From the NCBI RefSeq assembly GCF_007860075.1, contig NZ_SJPP01000001.1, positions 496,001 through 560,000 on the forward strand: 64,000 bases of DNA, given 5' to 3'. The notes beneath the pieces are model-generated. The model was not told the origin of the DNA. It worked only from the letters and a program-made list of their open reading frames with translations, and did no database searches. The DNA is from Symmachiella macrocystis. GTDB taxonomy: Bacteria > Planctomycetota > Planctomycetia > Planctomycetales > Planctomycetaceae. Positions 44,606 to 53,812 of the stretch are shown here, in pieces; the stretch's first letter is position 1; every line of letters begins with the position of its first letter. Made by a program: the position numbers and the translations under genes.

Positions 44606-46963
44606 ATGCGGATTCGAATGGCAACAATTCAACGATGTTTCGTAGCCTCATTAAAACGTATAAGCGTTTTTGTTGGACTTTGGATATTCCTGACGATCGC
44701 CCCGCAGCTGCGAGCTGATGAGCAGTTTTTCTTGGAGCGCGTCGCACCAGTGCTCGAACGACGTTGCGTGCGTTGCCACAATGGAGACAATGCAAAAGGG
44801 GGCTTGGATCTCTCTTCGTCCCAAGGGCTGCACGATGGGGGCGATAGCGGCGCGGCAGTTGCTGCTGCGGTTGAGGACAGTCTGCTGTTGGAGATGGTCA
44901 CCGGCGACGATCCTGCGATGCCCGAGGGTGGCCCTGCCCTGACCCAAGAGCAAATCGCAGATTTGCGGCAATGGATTACCTCCGGGGCGACTTGGCCGAA
45001 GACAACAATCCTCCAACCAAAGCCGGGTGATGGCGATTGGTGGTCGCTACGACCGCTTGCCAACCCGCCGGTTCCGCAAGCGACGTCGCCGTGGATCCGC
45101 ACGCCGGTTGATGCGTTCATTCTTGAACGACTCACGCAGAAAAAACTCACCCCCAACCAGGAAGCGGATCGTCGCACGCTCATTCGCCGGCTGACATTTG
45201 ATCTGCACGGTCTGCCGCCGACACAGGAGGAGATTGACGCATTCGTGGCCGACTCTGACCCGGCCGCCTATGACAAATTGGTCGACCGGTTGTTGGCTTC
45301 GCCGCGGTATGGCGAACGTTGGGCGCGGCATTGGCTCGATGTGGTGCATTACGGTGATACGCACGGCTACGACAAAGACAAGCGTCGCCCCAATGCATGG
45401 CCCTATCGCGATTACGTCATTCGTTCACTCAACGAAGACAAACCCTATACGCAATTTATCCGCGAACAATTGGCCGGGGACGTGCTCTTTCCTGGCGAAC
45501 CGGATGGCATTATCGCGACCGGTTTTGTCGTTGCCGGGCCGTGGGATTTTGTGGGACACGTGGAACTGCGCGAAGGAACACTCGATAAAACAATCACTCG
45601 CAACCTCGACCGTGATGATATGGTCACGAACACCATGGCCACCTTTTGCAGCTTGACGGTGCACTGCGCGCGGTGTCACGACCACAAGTTCGATCCCATC
45701 ACCCAAGCGGATTACTACAGCCTGCAAGCGGTGTTCGCCGGGATCGATCGCGCACCACGTCCCTATAAAATCGATGCCGAGATTGAAGCAGAACGCACAC
45801 AATTGACGGCGGAGCGAAACGACCTCCGCGCAAAAATCAATGCTGCCAAAAAAGCCAAAACTGACTTGGCGGAACTTGAAAAACAGTTGGCCCCCATCGA
45901 AGCGTCATTGGCTAAGTTGCCAAAACCGCCATTGGTTTATGCCGCTGCGACCAATTTTCCCCACGCGGGAAGTTTCCGCCCGACCGGTGGCAAGCCGCGT
46001 GAGATTCATTTGCTCAATCGGGGAAGCGAGAAACAGCCGGGTGAAATGATGCAGCCTGGAACGGTTGGTTGCATCCCCGGATTGCCGTCGCGATTCCAAC
46101 TCGACAATCCTGATGACGAAGGAGCAAGGCGGGTCCAATTGGCGGCTTGGATCACCGACGTCAAAAACCCGCTCACGTGGCGGTCGATCGTCAATCGCGT
46201 ATGGCATTATCATTTTGGCAGCGCCATCGTTGATAGCCCCAACGATTTTGGTCACATGGGGGCTACGCCGACGCATCCCGAACTACTCGACTGGCTGGCG
46301 GCCGATTTTCGCGACAACGGGCAGTCGCTCAAACGATTGCACAAGCTGATCGTCACCAGCGCCTCCTATCGTCAGTCGACGGCGTATGACGAACACAATG
46401 CGAAGATCGATTCGGGGAATCAATTCCTGTGGCGGATGAATCGCCGACAATTGGAGGCCGAAGCGCTGCGAGATGCCGTGTTGGCGACCAGCGGAAAATT
46501 GGACACGACCATGTATGGGCCGGGATTTGATCTGTTTGGTTTCATCGACGACCATTCGCCGCATTATTTGTACGACAAATATGATCCCGATGATCCCCGC
46601 GGATTGCGACGGAGCATTTATCGCTTCATCGTCCGCTCAGTCCCCGATCCATTCATGGAAACCCTCGACTGCGCCGATCCCTCGCAGAATGTGCCGGTGC
46701 GAAATTCCACCGTCACAGCCCTGCAGGCGCTGTCGCTGCTCAACAACAAATTCATGGTGCGACAAGCGGAGCATTTCGCTGCAAGAGCCCAAGCGCAAGC
46801 TGAGGGGCTGCCGGCACAAATTGCCTTCGCCTTTCAGACCGCCCTGGGACGCGTGCCAAGCGAGCAAGAATCGCAAACGCTAACTGCGTACGCCGAACAA
46901 CACGGCCTAGCCAATGCCTGCCGGTTGTTGTTTAACGCAAACGAGTTTTTGTTCGTCGATTAA
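44606..46963 (+). CDS. DUF1549/DUF1553 'planctomycete cytochrome' protein
   Basis: 785 residues. An export signal (RISVFVGLWIFLTIAPQLRA, then DEQ) precedes a cytochrome-c-like PSCyt1 domain with CVRCHNGD (heme motif CxxCH). DUF1549 follows (TPVDAFILERLTQKKLTPNQ; RTLIRRLTFDLHGLPPTQEE; SPRYGERWARHWLDVVHYGD) with a second CARCHDHKFDP motif, then a coiled-coil insert (ERNDLRAKINAAKKAKTDLA), and DUF1553 (WRSIVNRVWHYHFGSAIVDS; NDFGHMGATPTHPELLDWLA; FRDNGQSLKRLHKLIVTSAS; ATALQALSLLNN type NSTVTALQALSLLNNKFM). These proteins are abundant in planctomycetes, probably for polysaccharide or sulfatase-linked oxidation. Its usual DUF1501 partner is not next to it. Confidence 0.92.
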   Translation: MRIRMATIQRCFVASLKRISVFVGLWIFLTIAPQLRADEQFFLERVAPVLERRCVRCHNGDNAKGGLDLSSSQGLHDGGDSGAAVAAAVEDSLLLEMVTGDDPAMPEGGPALTQEQIADLRQWITSGATWPKTTILQPKPGDGDWWSLRPLANPPVPQATSPWIRTPVDAFILERLTQKKLTPNQEADRRTLIRRLTFDLHGLPPTQEEIDAFVADSDPAAYDKLVDRLLASPRYGERWARHWLDVVHYGDTHGYDKDKRRPNAWPYRDYVIRSLNEDKPYTQFIREQLAGDVLFPGEPDGIIATGFVVAGPWDFVGHVELREGTLDKTITRNLDRDDMVTNTMATFCSLTVHCARCHDHKFDPITQADYYSLQAVFAGIDRAPRPYKIDAEIEAERTQLTAERNDLRAKINAAKKAKTDLAELEKQLAPIEASLAKLPKPPLVYAAATNFPHAGSFRPTGGKPREIHLLNRGSEKQPGEMMQPGTVGCIPGLPSRFQLDNPDDEGARRVQLAAWITDVKNPLTWRSIVNRVWHYHFGSAIVDSPNDFGHMGATPTHPELLDWLAADFRDNGQSLKRLHKLIVTSASYRQSTAYDEHNAKIDSGNQFLWRMNRRQLEAEALRDAVLATSGKLDTTMYGPGFDLFGFIDDHSPHYLYDKYDPDDPRGLRRSIYRFIVRSVPDPFMETLDCADPSQNVPVRNSTVTALQALSLLNNKFMVRQAEHFAARAQAQAEGLPAQIAFAFQTALGRVPSEQESQTLTAYAEQHGLANACRLLFNANEFLFVD

Positions 46964-47009
46964 ATACACCGATAAGCGGTGGGTGCCTCTCCCGTTGTTC
47001 GATACGTTG

Positions 47010-47906
47010 TTAGGGGCGGTTTTTGTATTTCTTGCTGGCATCGGTGAGGATTTTGCGTTCCTCATCGGTCAGGCTGGCTTCGCCCTGCTCTTGAATTTTG
47101 ATCAAAATCTCGTCCACACGACTGTCGAGATTTTGTGACGGTGGCGACTCCGGCGGTTGATAGGCGCGAATGTTGGGATTGGACTTGGGACCGCGCTTGG
47201 GCATTTTCCAATTGCCGAAACTGAGCAGCGGCATGATCCGCCAACCGAAGTATTTGTAGGCGACACCAAACGCCGCTCCGCCCAAGTGCGCCGCGTGGGC
47301 GATCACCGAATCACCGGGTCTGATGACGCCAAACAGATCAATGGCCGCGTAACCAACCGCTAAGAATCGAAACTCGATGGGGATCACGAACATAAACAGG
47401 ATCGTCATCCGCGGGTAAAGCATGGCACACAAAAAGACGACCGCATTCACGCCGCCCGAAGCCCCGATCACCCCGGCGATGTTTCCATCAACAAGTTGAA
47501 TCGCGACGTGGCATAATCCGCTGACAACAACGCCGGTCAGATAAAATGCCAGAAATTCTTTGGAGCCGTAAATCGGTTCGACAATGCGACCAAACATCCA
47601 CAGCACGTACATGTTGAAAAAAATGTGCATAAAGCTGCCGTGGCAAAAACCGTAGGTGACCAGCCGCCAGATTTGGAATTGTTCCAGGGAACGGAGACTC
47701 AAACTGAGATAATTCGATATCTGGTCGTCCATGACGATAAAGCCTCCGGCATTGACCGGCTGCTTGGAGAGCTGCTGCAGCAGAAAAACGGCAATGTTGG
47801 CGACCAACAGGTAATTGATCGCCCAATTGCCACCGGAGTTGCCATAGCCGCCGCCATAGCCACCGCTATTGCCGCTGCGAGCGTAGTCTCTATTTTCAAG
47901 TCCCAT
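47010..47906 (-). CDS. Rhomboid-family intramembrane serine protease
   Basis: 298 residues. A Gly/Tyr/Asn-rich cytosolic start (SGNSGGYGGGYGNSGGN) leads to about six membrane segments. HGSFMHIFFNMYVLWMFG carries the oxyanion His/Asn set, GVIGASGGVNAVV the nucleophile Ser150, and AHAAHLGGAAFG the catalytic His207. A C-terminal extension (MPKRGPKSNPNIRAYQPPES and the acid SLTDEERKILTDASKKYKNR helix) is typical of bacterial rhomboids of the 'SLTDEERKIL' type. It cleaves within membrane helices; substrates unknown. I chose the ATG at 47906 because the longer frame to 47984 is basic and unlike a rhomboid N-terminus. Confidence 0.9.
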   Translation of the reverse strand: MGLENRDYARSGNSGGYGGGYGNSGGNWAINYLLVANIAVFLLQQLSKQPVNAGGFIVMDDQISNYLSLSLRSLEQFQIWRLVTYGFCHGSFMHIFFNMYVLWMFGRIVEPIYGSKEFLAFYLTGVVVSGLCHVAIQLVDGNIAGVIGASGGVNAVVFLCAMLYPRMTILFMFVIPIEFRFLAVGYAAIDLFGVIRPGDSVIAHAAHLGGAAFGVAYKYFGWRIMPLLSFGNWKMPKRGPKSNPNIRAYQPPESPPSQNLDSRVDEILIKIQEQGEASLTDEERKILTDASKKYKNRP

Positions 47907-48127
47907 TTGATTTCTTACACGTTGGGGAAGATGTTGGCGTGCGAGGCGGGCACCCTGCCTGACGCGGAATCGGATTATACGCACTGCCGCGTTGAGACGA
48001 AACCCGTCTGTTTACTGATCGGGTGCTTTTGGCATGGCAAACCGCAGATTCTGCTGGCACAATGATGCATAATGCGCAGTGTATATGATCATGACCGCTC
48101 AGTCGTTCTACATCGGGAGGCCCCAAG

Positions 48128-49435
48128 ATGCCGACAACGAATCGTCGCACGTTTCTACAAGGCTCCGTAATAACCGGCCTGGGCACCATGGCCATGCCGA
48201 CGTCGACACGTGCCGCCAGCGCGGCGGACAAGGTGACTGTGGGACTGATCGGCTGCGGCGGGCGGGGAAGGTATCTTTCCGGCCTGTTCGCCAATGAGAA
48301 AAACGTGGAGGTCGCCTATCTCTGCGACGTCGACCAGGACCGGCTCGCTCGTGGAAGACGCGAGATCTCCGGCAAGACTCCCCAGGCGGTCAATGATATG
48401 CGGCGGGTGCTGGACGACAAAACTGTCGACGCGGTGATTGTCGCCACCCCCGACCATTGGCACGCGCCGGCAGCAATTTTAGCCTGCGAGGCGGGCAAGC
48501 ATGTGTATGTCGAAAAACCGTGCTCGCACAACATTCGCGAAGGCCGTTTGTTGGTTGATGCAGCACGACGCAACAAACGGATTGTGCAACATGGGACACA
48601 AGTCCGCAGCACCGATATGATGATTGAAGCAGTACAAAAACTGCGAGAAGGAATCATCGGCGACGTGCTGGTCGTCAAAGCCTGGAATATTCAGAAACGC
48701 AAATCCATTGGTCATGGCAAACCAAGTGAGGCGCCCGCCGGCCTGGATTACGACAACTGGGTCGGTCCGGCGGCCATGGTCCCGTACCAGGAGAACCGCG
48801 TCCACGACGGTTGGCATTGGTGGTACGACTTTGGTACGGGCGATATGGGAAACGATGGCGTGCACGATATTGATTATGCGCGCTGGGGACTGGGCGTCAC
48901 GACGCATCCCTCGAAAGTCACTGCCGTGGGTGGGAAATATTTCTTTGACGACGACCAACAGTTTCCCGATACACAGCAAGTCACCTTCGAATATCCCGGT
49001 GACGGTAAGCCGGGTAACCGGCGAATGTTCATCTACGAACAACGATTGTGGTCCACCAACTATCCACACAACGTCGATAGTGGTGCTGAGTTTTACGGGA
49101 CCGACGGACAACTGTTTCTCAGCCGCCGCGGCAAGATTCAGGTGCTCGGTCAGCGCAATCGTCGCACCGAAGTCGCTGTGGCGCCCGAACCGCAAAACGC
49201 CGAGAAACATGTCGCCGATTTTCTCGACAGCGTGCGCAACGAACGCCGTCCACATGGTGATATTCAGCACGGCCACCTCAGTTCGTCACTATGCCATCTG
49301 GGTAACATCGCAACGCGCTTAGGCCGTTCGCTGGAATTCGATCCCGAGCACGAAACGTTTATCAACGATGACGAGGCGAACGCGCTGGTGTCACGCCCCT
49401 ACCGCGACCACTGGGGTGCTCCTGTGGGGGCATAG
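48128..49435 (+). CDS. Tat-exported Gfo/Idh/MocA-family oxidoreductase
   Basis: 435 residues. TTNRRTFLQGSVITGLGTMA is a twin-arginine signal, so the protein is exported folded, with its cofactor. The Rossmann motif VGLIGCGGRGRYLSG and the HVYVEKPCSHN motif (EKP, with the Lys that binds the sugar/cofactor region) mark the NAD(P)-binding part; HDGWHWWYDFGTGDMGNDGV and HDIDYARWGLG are typical of planctomycete family members. Such enzymes act on sugars or their acids; the substrate is unknown. The ATG at 48128 is preceded by GGGAGG. Confidence 0.92.
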   Translation: MPTTNRRTFLQGSVITGLGTMAMPTSTRAASAADKVTVGLIGCGGRGRYLSGLFANEKNVEVAYLCDVDQDRLARGRREISGKTPQAVNDMRRVLDDKTVDAVIVATPDHWHAPAAILACEAGKHVYVEKPCSHNIREGRLLVDAARRNKRIVQHGTQVRSTDMMIEAVQKLREGIIGDVLVVKAWNIQKRKSIGHGKPSEAPAGLDYDNWVGPAAMVPYQENRVHDGWHWWYDFGTGDMGNDGVHDIDYARWGLGVTTHPSKVTAVGGKYFFDDDQQFPDTQQVTFEYPGDGKPGNRRMFIYEQRLWSTNYPHNVDSGAEFYGTDGQLFLSRRGKIQVLGQRNRRTEVAVAPEPQNAEKHVADFLDSVRNERRPHGDIQHGHLSSSLCHLGNIATRLGRSLEFDPEHETFINDDEANALVSRPYRDHWGAPVGA

Positions 49436-49456
49436 GAGTTTTCGCCCTTGCCCTGG

Positions 49457-49477
49457 TTCCCAAACTCCGTTTGGGAA
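49457..49477. repeat. TTCCCAAAC hairpin downstream of the oxidoreductase gene
   Basis: TTCCCAAAC (49457-49465), loop TCC, GTTTGGGAA (49469-49477): a perfect 9-bp stem 21 bp after the stop codon, within a 'CCCTGGTTCCCAAACTCC'-type repeat. No T-run follows. It may mark the 3' end of the mRNA. Confidence 0.6.
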
Positions 49478-49514
49478 AGAAGAGAGGGGAATGAGGAGAC
49501 AGAGACGTTTCGGA

Positions 49515-50378
49515 TCAGTCTTTCACGACCGGATTGACAAGTGTGCCGATGCCGGTGATGGTGATTGCGACTTCATCACCATGCTCTAATGTGAATTCAT
49601 CCGGGGGGACGATGCCGGTGCCGGTGAGCAGGATCGCGCCGTGTGGGAAGTCGTTTTCTTTTCCCAGCCAACTGATGAGATCTTCGAAGCTGCGGGCCAT
49701 TTGATCGACGTTGGTCTCGCCAGAGAAGACCTCGCTGCCGCCTCGTTTGATCGACAGGACAATACTGGTGCCGGCGCGGTCGATCGGTTTTTCTGGAATC
49801 AGGACGCATGGTCCCAAGCCGCAGCATTGGTTGTAGAATTTTGCCTGGGGCAAGTAGAGCGGATTTTCGCCTTCAATGTCCCGGGCGGACATGTCATTGC
49901 CAACTGTCAAACCGACGAGTTTCTTTTCCGGCGACACCATGAGCGCCAACTCAGGTTCTGGAACCGACCACCCGCTGTCGAAGCGAACGCGGACCGGATC
50001 GCCGGGCCCGGAGACGCGGCTGGGGGTGGCTTTGAAAAATAACTCTGGACGATCGGCGGTGTAGACGCGGTCGTAGTGAGACGCAGCTGTATCCGATTCT
50101 TCCATCCGCGCGACTTGGCTGCGTTTATAGGTCACGCCGGCAGCCCAGATTTCCTGGCGATCGACAGGTGCGCGAAAGTTGACCTCTTCGATTCCAATCG
50201 GAGCTGCTTTTTGGTCGATGAGGTATTTGGCCAGCCCGATTGGATCGGGGCTATGCAGCAAATCGGCGAGATTGTGACAATTGTCGACCTGCATCAGGTC
50301 CAACATCCGCACGCGTTTCTCTTCAATTAAGGCCAAGTGAGTCGATTGGTCGGCCAGTTGAATCGTTGCCACTCGCAT
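49515..50378 (-). CDS. Fumarylacetoacetate hydrolase-family enzyme
   Basis: 287 residues. The C-terminal FAH domain has EIWAAGVTYKRSQVARMEES, PELFFKATPSRVSGPGDPVR, VPEPELALMVSPEKKLVGLT (metal-binding Glu pair) and VGNDMSARDIEGENPLYLPQ, then LTGTGIVPPDEFTLEHGDEV. These fit the metal-dependent FAH superfamily that hydrolyses or decarboxylates 2-oxo acids from aromatic or sugar catabolism (for example the 2-keto-3-deoxy-D-arabinonate dehydratase-like group). The exact substrate is unknown. It starts 2 bp after the rluD stop, so it is co-transcribed. Confidence 0.85.
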   Translation of the reverse strand: MRVATIQLADQSTHLALIEEKRVRMLDLMQVDNCHNLADLLHSPDPIGLAKYLIDQKAAPIGIEEVNFRAPVDRQEIWAAGVTYKRSQVARMEESDTAASHYDRVYTADRPELFFKATPSRVSGPGDPVRVRFDSGWSVPEPELALMVSPEKKLVGLTVGNDMSARDIEGENPLYLPQAKFYNQCCGLGPCVLIPEKPIDRAGTSIVLSIKRGGSEVFSGETNVDQMARSFEDLISWLGKENDFPHGAILLTGTGIVPPDEFTLEHGDEVAITITGIGTLVNPVVKD

Positions 50379-50380
50379 CG

Positions 50381-51421
50381 CTATGTCGCTCTATGTTCGT
50401 GAAGGGCGTTCAACAAGGCTTGCATGTCGCTGGGCAATGGAGCTTCAAACTCGCACCATTGTCCGTCGGCTGGATGTGTGAACGACAACCGCCGGGCATG
50501 CAATGCCTGCCGGCTGATGAGCGAGGCACGCCGCCCGCTAGAAGGTTCATCATCGGCATGTTCACTAGTGTAACCGGCTGCGGCAAATTTCTCACCTGTA
50601 ACGAGCCGTTCCAGGTCCAACTTGGCATGTCCGCCGTAAAGACGGTCGGCGGCAATCGAATGCCCCAGGTACTGCATGTGCACCCGCAATTGATGCGTGC
50701 GTCCCGTGCGGGGGTGCAATCGCACATGCGTAAAGCCGCGAAAACGCTCGATGACCTCGTAAAACGTAACCGCCTCGCGCGCTTCGCCGCCGGGCGGGCA
50801 GATCGTCATTTTCTCGCGATTCTTGGAATGCACACGCACGTGGGTCTCGATATAGTCGCTATCGAGTTCGACTTCGCCCCACACGATCGCGTGGTACACC
50901 TTTTTCACTTCGCGGCGTTCAAACTGGCTGCTCAAGCGATTATGGACCTGATTGTCCTTCGCCACCACCAATAGCCCGCTGGTGTCCCGGTCCAAGCGAT
51001 GTACGATTCCAGGACGAAAGCGGCCTGCGACATCGCTGAGCGAATCAAAATGATATTGCAGCGCCGCTGCCAACGTCCCGTGCGGATTGCCGCGACCGGG
51101 GTGCACAATCATGCCGGCTTGCTTGTTGATGACGACCAGCGAGTCGTCTTCATGAATGATGGAGAGCGGAATGTTCTCAGCCGGGATTCCGCCGTCGGTC
51201 ACCGTTGGAAGTTGGACCGACAGTATGTCGTTGACCCGTAAACGATGGGCCGGTTTGGCTTCCAACCCATTGACCAAGATCGTTCCGGCAGAGATCGATT
51301 TTTGGAATGCGGAGCGGCTAAAGTTGGGATACAGCCGGGTCAAATAGTGATCGAGCCGCCAACCATGCGCGCGGTCTTCCACGGCTAGAGAAATTGGCTC
51401 ACGCGATTCGGGGGCATTCAT
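50381..51421 (-). CDS. 23S rRNA pseudouridine synthase, RluD family
   Basis: 346 residues. An S4-type RNA-binding domain comes first (WRLDHYLTRLYPNFSRSAFQ, then KSISAGTILVNG), followed by the RluA/RluD catalytic core: LVVINKQAGMIVHPGRGN, GIVHRLDRDTSGLLVVAKD (catalytic Asp in the HRLDRDTSG motif) and HPRTGRTHQLRVHMQYLGHS. An insertion near residues 270-300 (HADDEPSSGRR) precedes the C-terminus. It isomerises specific uridines in 23S rRNA. The ATG overlaps the upstream TPR gene stop (ATGA, 51418-51421). Confidence 0.92.
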   Translation of the reverse strand: MNAPESREPISLAVEDRAHGWRLDHYLTRLYPNFSRSAFQKSISAGTILVNGLEAKPAHRLRVNDILSVQLPTVTDGGIPAENIPLSIIHEDDSLVVINKQAGMIVHPGRGNPHGTLAAALQYHFDSLSDVAGRFRPGIVHRLDRDTSGLLVVAKDNQVHNRLSSQFERREVKKVYHAIVWGEVELDSDYIETHVRVHSKNREKMTICPPGGEAREAVTFYEVIERFRGFTHVRLHPRTGRTHQLRVHMQYLGHSIAADRLYGGHAKLDLERLVTGEKFAAAGYTSEHADDEPSSGRRASLISRQALHARRLSFTHPADGQWCEFEAPLPSDMQALLNALHEHRAT

Positions 51422-52389
51422 TTTGCGTCGTCGGTATTATCGGCGGCGCCGTCCGTGTCAGCCTCGGTCGCGGGTTCGCTGGGTTTGGCCGGAGCATCCA
51501 CAGGGTCGGCAGGCGCTTCAACAGCGTCGTCGGCCGGGGCATCCGGTGTTTCAGCGGGTGTTTCAGCGGCATCATCAGCCGCTGTATCCGGTTTCGCTTC
51601 TGCGTCCGGCTTCGCATCCGTATCAGCGGGGCCTTCATTGTCAGAGTCGTCAAGAGCCGGCAAACCCCGCAATGGGTTTTCCAGACTATTCGGTCCACCG
51701 CCAAAGGGTAACTCGCCGGGATCGAAGATATTGCCACCCGGCTGCCCTGAGCCGCTATCCGGCTTGGGAGGTTCGGCCGGTTTGGGATTCTGTTTTTCGA
51801 ACCACGCATAAAACGCCTGCGGGCCGGATTTGGCCAAATACTCGGCGCGTTCTTGAGACATTTTTTGGTAGACGGAGCCTTTGAATTCGTCGCCGCCCAG
51901 ATCACCGTACGCAGCGCGTGCAGCTTCCAGATTTCCCAGTGATTCTTCTGCTCGTGCCAAACCAAAAATGGCGCGTTGTTTGATCATTCCATCGCGGTTC
52001 TCGACCAATTTTTGGAAGTCGTCGCGCGCCGCGGTCAATTCGGTGACCGCGTTTGCGCGGTCGGTGAACATTCCTTGAATGGCCTGTGACAAGCGTCCTT
52101 CCGCTCCCAACAAGATTGCCCAGTCGGCGGCAACAGTCCCTTTGACACGGTCGTTTTCGGCAATCGTGGCAAAATCGTCGGGCGTGCGCGCGGTGGAGAA
52201 ATCGTACCAAGCGTTTGCGCTCGTCGACGCGGCTTGGGTGGCGTAAATTCGATAACCGGCAATTGCGACCGTGATTACACAAATGACGATCGTGATTTTC
52301 ATCGCATGTTCTTCGACAAACCGGACGCCTTTCTGCGTCAGCTTGCTCAGATCATTGGTCTGCAACTCGTGGCGGTGTTCGCTTTTCAT
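51418..52389 (-). CDS. Membrane-anchored TPR-like protein with acidic tail
   Basis: 323 residues. A cytosolic start (QTNDLSKLTQKGVRFVEEHA) leads to one membrane helix (MKITIVICVITVAIAGYRIY), then a helical region resembling the YfgM-type tetratricopeptide protein (AILLGAEGRLSQAIQGMF; KQRAIFGLARAEESLGNLEA). After residue ~215 comes a Pro/Asp/Ala-rich, highly acidic tail of about 105 residues that is probably disordered. YfgM-like proteins act at the Sec translocon and outer-membrane assembly, but the match is only in architecture. It is translationally coupled to rluD. There is no clear ribosome-binding site at the ATG. Confidence 0.75.
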   Translation of the reverse strand: MKSEHRHELQTNDLSKLTQKGVRFVEEHAMKITIVICVITVAIAGYRIYATQAASTSANAWYDFSTARTPDDFATIAENDRVKGTVAADWAILLGAEGRLSQAIQGMFTDRANAVTELTAARDDFQKLVENRDGMIKQRAIFGLARAEESLGNLEAARAAYGDLGGDEFKGSVYQKMSQERAEYLAKSGPQAFYAWFEKQNPKPAEPPKPDSGSGQPGGNIFDPGELPFGGGPNSLENPLRGLPALDDSDNEGPADTDAKPDAEAKPDTAADDAAETPAETPDAPADDAVEAPADPVDAPAKPSEPATEADTDGAADNTDDAK

Positions 52390-52850
52390 GATGGTTTATT
52401 CAGACTGTCACAGGCAGCCGTCATGGGCGGATGTTGGAAATTTGATCGCTCGACAAAGAAATGCGGTCGGCCGGTGTGCTCAACGTGGTGAGCGGCCCCG
52501 TTCCGCCTCTTTTCCGCGTTATTTGCGGGTTAAGAGTTTGTCGCAGCGTTGGACGCGCGAGTATAGATGCGTGGTCCAAGCCCGTCAAGGGGAGCAACTT
52601 ACGGCGATTCCAACTCATGAGATAAGTTGCGGATGCGATTTCTGGCAACGATGCGACTCAAAATCTCCGGTTTTGTGACCTGCATGCTCAGTTAGGGGCT
52701 TTGGCGAGCCGATACTGATTGTATCGATTTGACCGATCGCACGGCTGAAAAACCGCGCGCCGACGCCGCAGGAATTCAATTTGTCATAACCTGCTGCAAA
52801 ATAGAGCCTTACATCTCGCCTCTTCACTGAGGCTTCGGGAGTATCTGGAC
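52390..52850. other. Divergent intergenic region before the sulfotransferase
   Basis: 461 bp without a gene. It must hold the promoter for the rightward sulfotransferase-FkbM-GT41 set and for the leftward TPR-rluD-FAH set. I find no diagnostic promoter, hairpin or repeat. Confidence 0.45.
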
Positions 52851-53783
52851 ATGGAATCTGCCAACGGCAAGCCGACCCTCCGTATTCTGCATCATATGGC
52901 CCGCAGTGGGGGCACGATTATTTCCCGCTGTTTGGGCAGCATGCAAGGGGTGACGTTGCTCAGCGAAGTCAGTCCCATTCCCTACCGGGCGATCACACCT
53001 GCGACGATCGGTTCCTGCATCCAGTTTCACCCCATCCTGCAAGCCTACAAATGGCATGAATTGTTCACCGTTGAAGAAGCAGAAATGCTGACCGTACAGA
53101 CGTCGTTGGACTATGCCACCTTGATCGAGCTCGTCCACAGCCGCTGCGCCGCACGGGGACAAACGTTGTTGTTGCGGGACTGGTCGCATGCCGACTTCAC
53201 CGCGCATCCTCCGTTTCCTGCTCCCACGTACAAGTTGTCGATCGTCGAGGCACTGCAAGACCGCTTCGACATTCGTCACACCGCCAGCGTGCGGCATCCG
53301 ATTGATCAATGGCTCAGTCTGCGGCGGCTGGCTGTGATTGATGGCCATGTCTCGTTGGCGCAGTATCTAACCGGATATCGGCATTTCGCCGAAAAATGCG
53401 TCGAGATGGAATTCGTGCGGTACGACGACCTTGTCAATTCACCGACGACCCAGATTCAAAAACTGTGCCAGCGCTTAGATCTGCAATACGATCCGAGTTT
53501 CGAAACCGAATGGGTGAACTACTCCAAAGTCACCGGCGACATGAACCAAAACCGCGCAGAGACGGCGATCAAAAAATTGCCCCGGCGGGATTTCGAACCC
53601 GAACTGCTGCAGCAATGCGAAGCCAACGCCGACTATTGGAAGTCGCTGGAGTTATTGGGATTTGCACATCCCGAAGGGGTCGTGGAAAGCGCGCCGACGG
53701 CGATTGCCGCCCCGAATTTTCTCTCGCACGTCTCCACAACGGAACAAACGTCGTCGATGTTTCAACAAGAGACACAGTCCTGA
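52851..53783 (+). CDS. Sulfotransferase-family protein
   Basis: 310 residues. The 5'-phosphosulfate-binding loop is HHMARSGGTIISRCLG (residues 14-29), corresponding to the usual RSGTT/S P-loop of PAPS-dependent sulfotransferases; ASVRHPIDQWLSLRR fits the 3'-phosphate-binding element. VRYDDLVNSPTTQIQKLCQR is the standard third motif. It should transfer sulfate from PAPS to a glycan, lipid or protein. It is the first of three same-strand genes with 29-30 bp gaps, so probably the operon head. The ATG at 52851 has GGGAG nearby. Confidence 0.85.
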   Translation: MESANGKPTLRILHHMARSGGTIISRCLGSMQGVTLLSEVSPIPYRAITPATIGSCIQFHPILQAYKWHELFTVEEAEMLTVQTSLDYATLIELVHSRCAARGQTLLLRDWSHADFTAHPPFPAPTYKLSIVEALQDRFDIRHTASVRHPIDQWLSLRRLAVIDGHVSLAQYLTGYRHFAEKCVEMEFVRYDDLVNSPTTQIQKLCQRLDLQYDPSFETEWVNYSKVTGDMNQNRAETAIKKLPRRDFEPELLQQCEANADYWKSLELLGFAHPEGVVESAPTAIAAPNFLSHVSTTEQTSSMFQQETQS

Positions 53784-53812
53784 TTGAACGGTCCAAATTC
53801 AACGGTGGCAGC

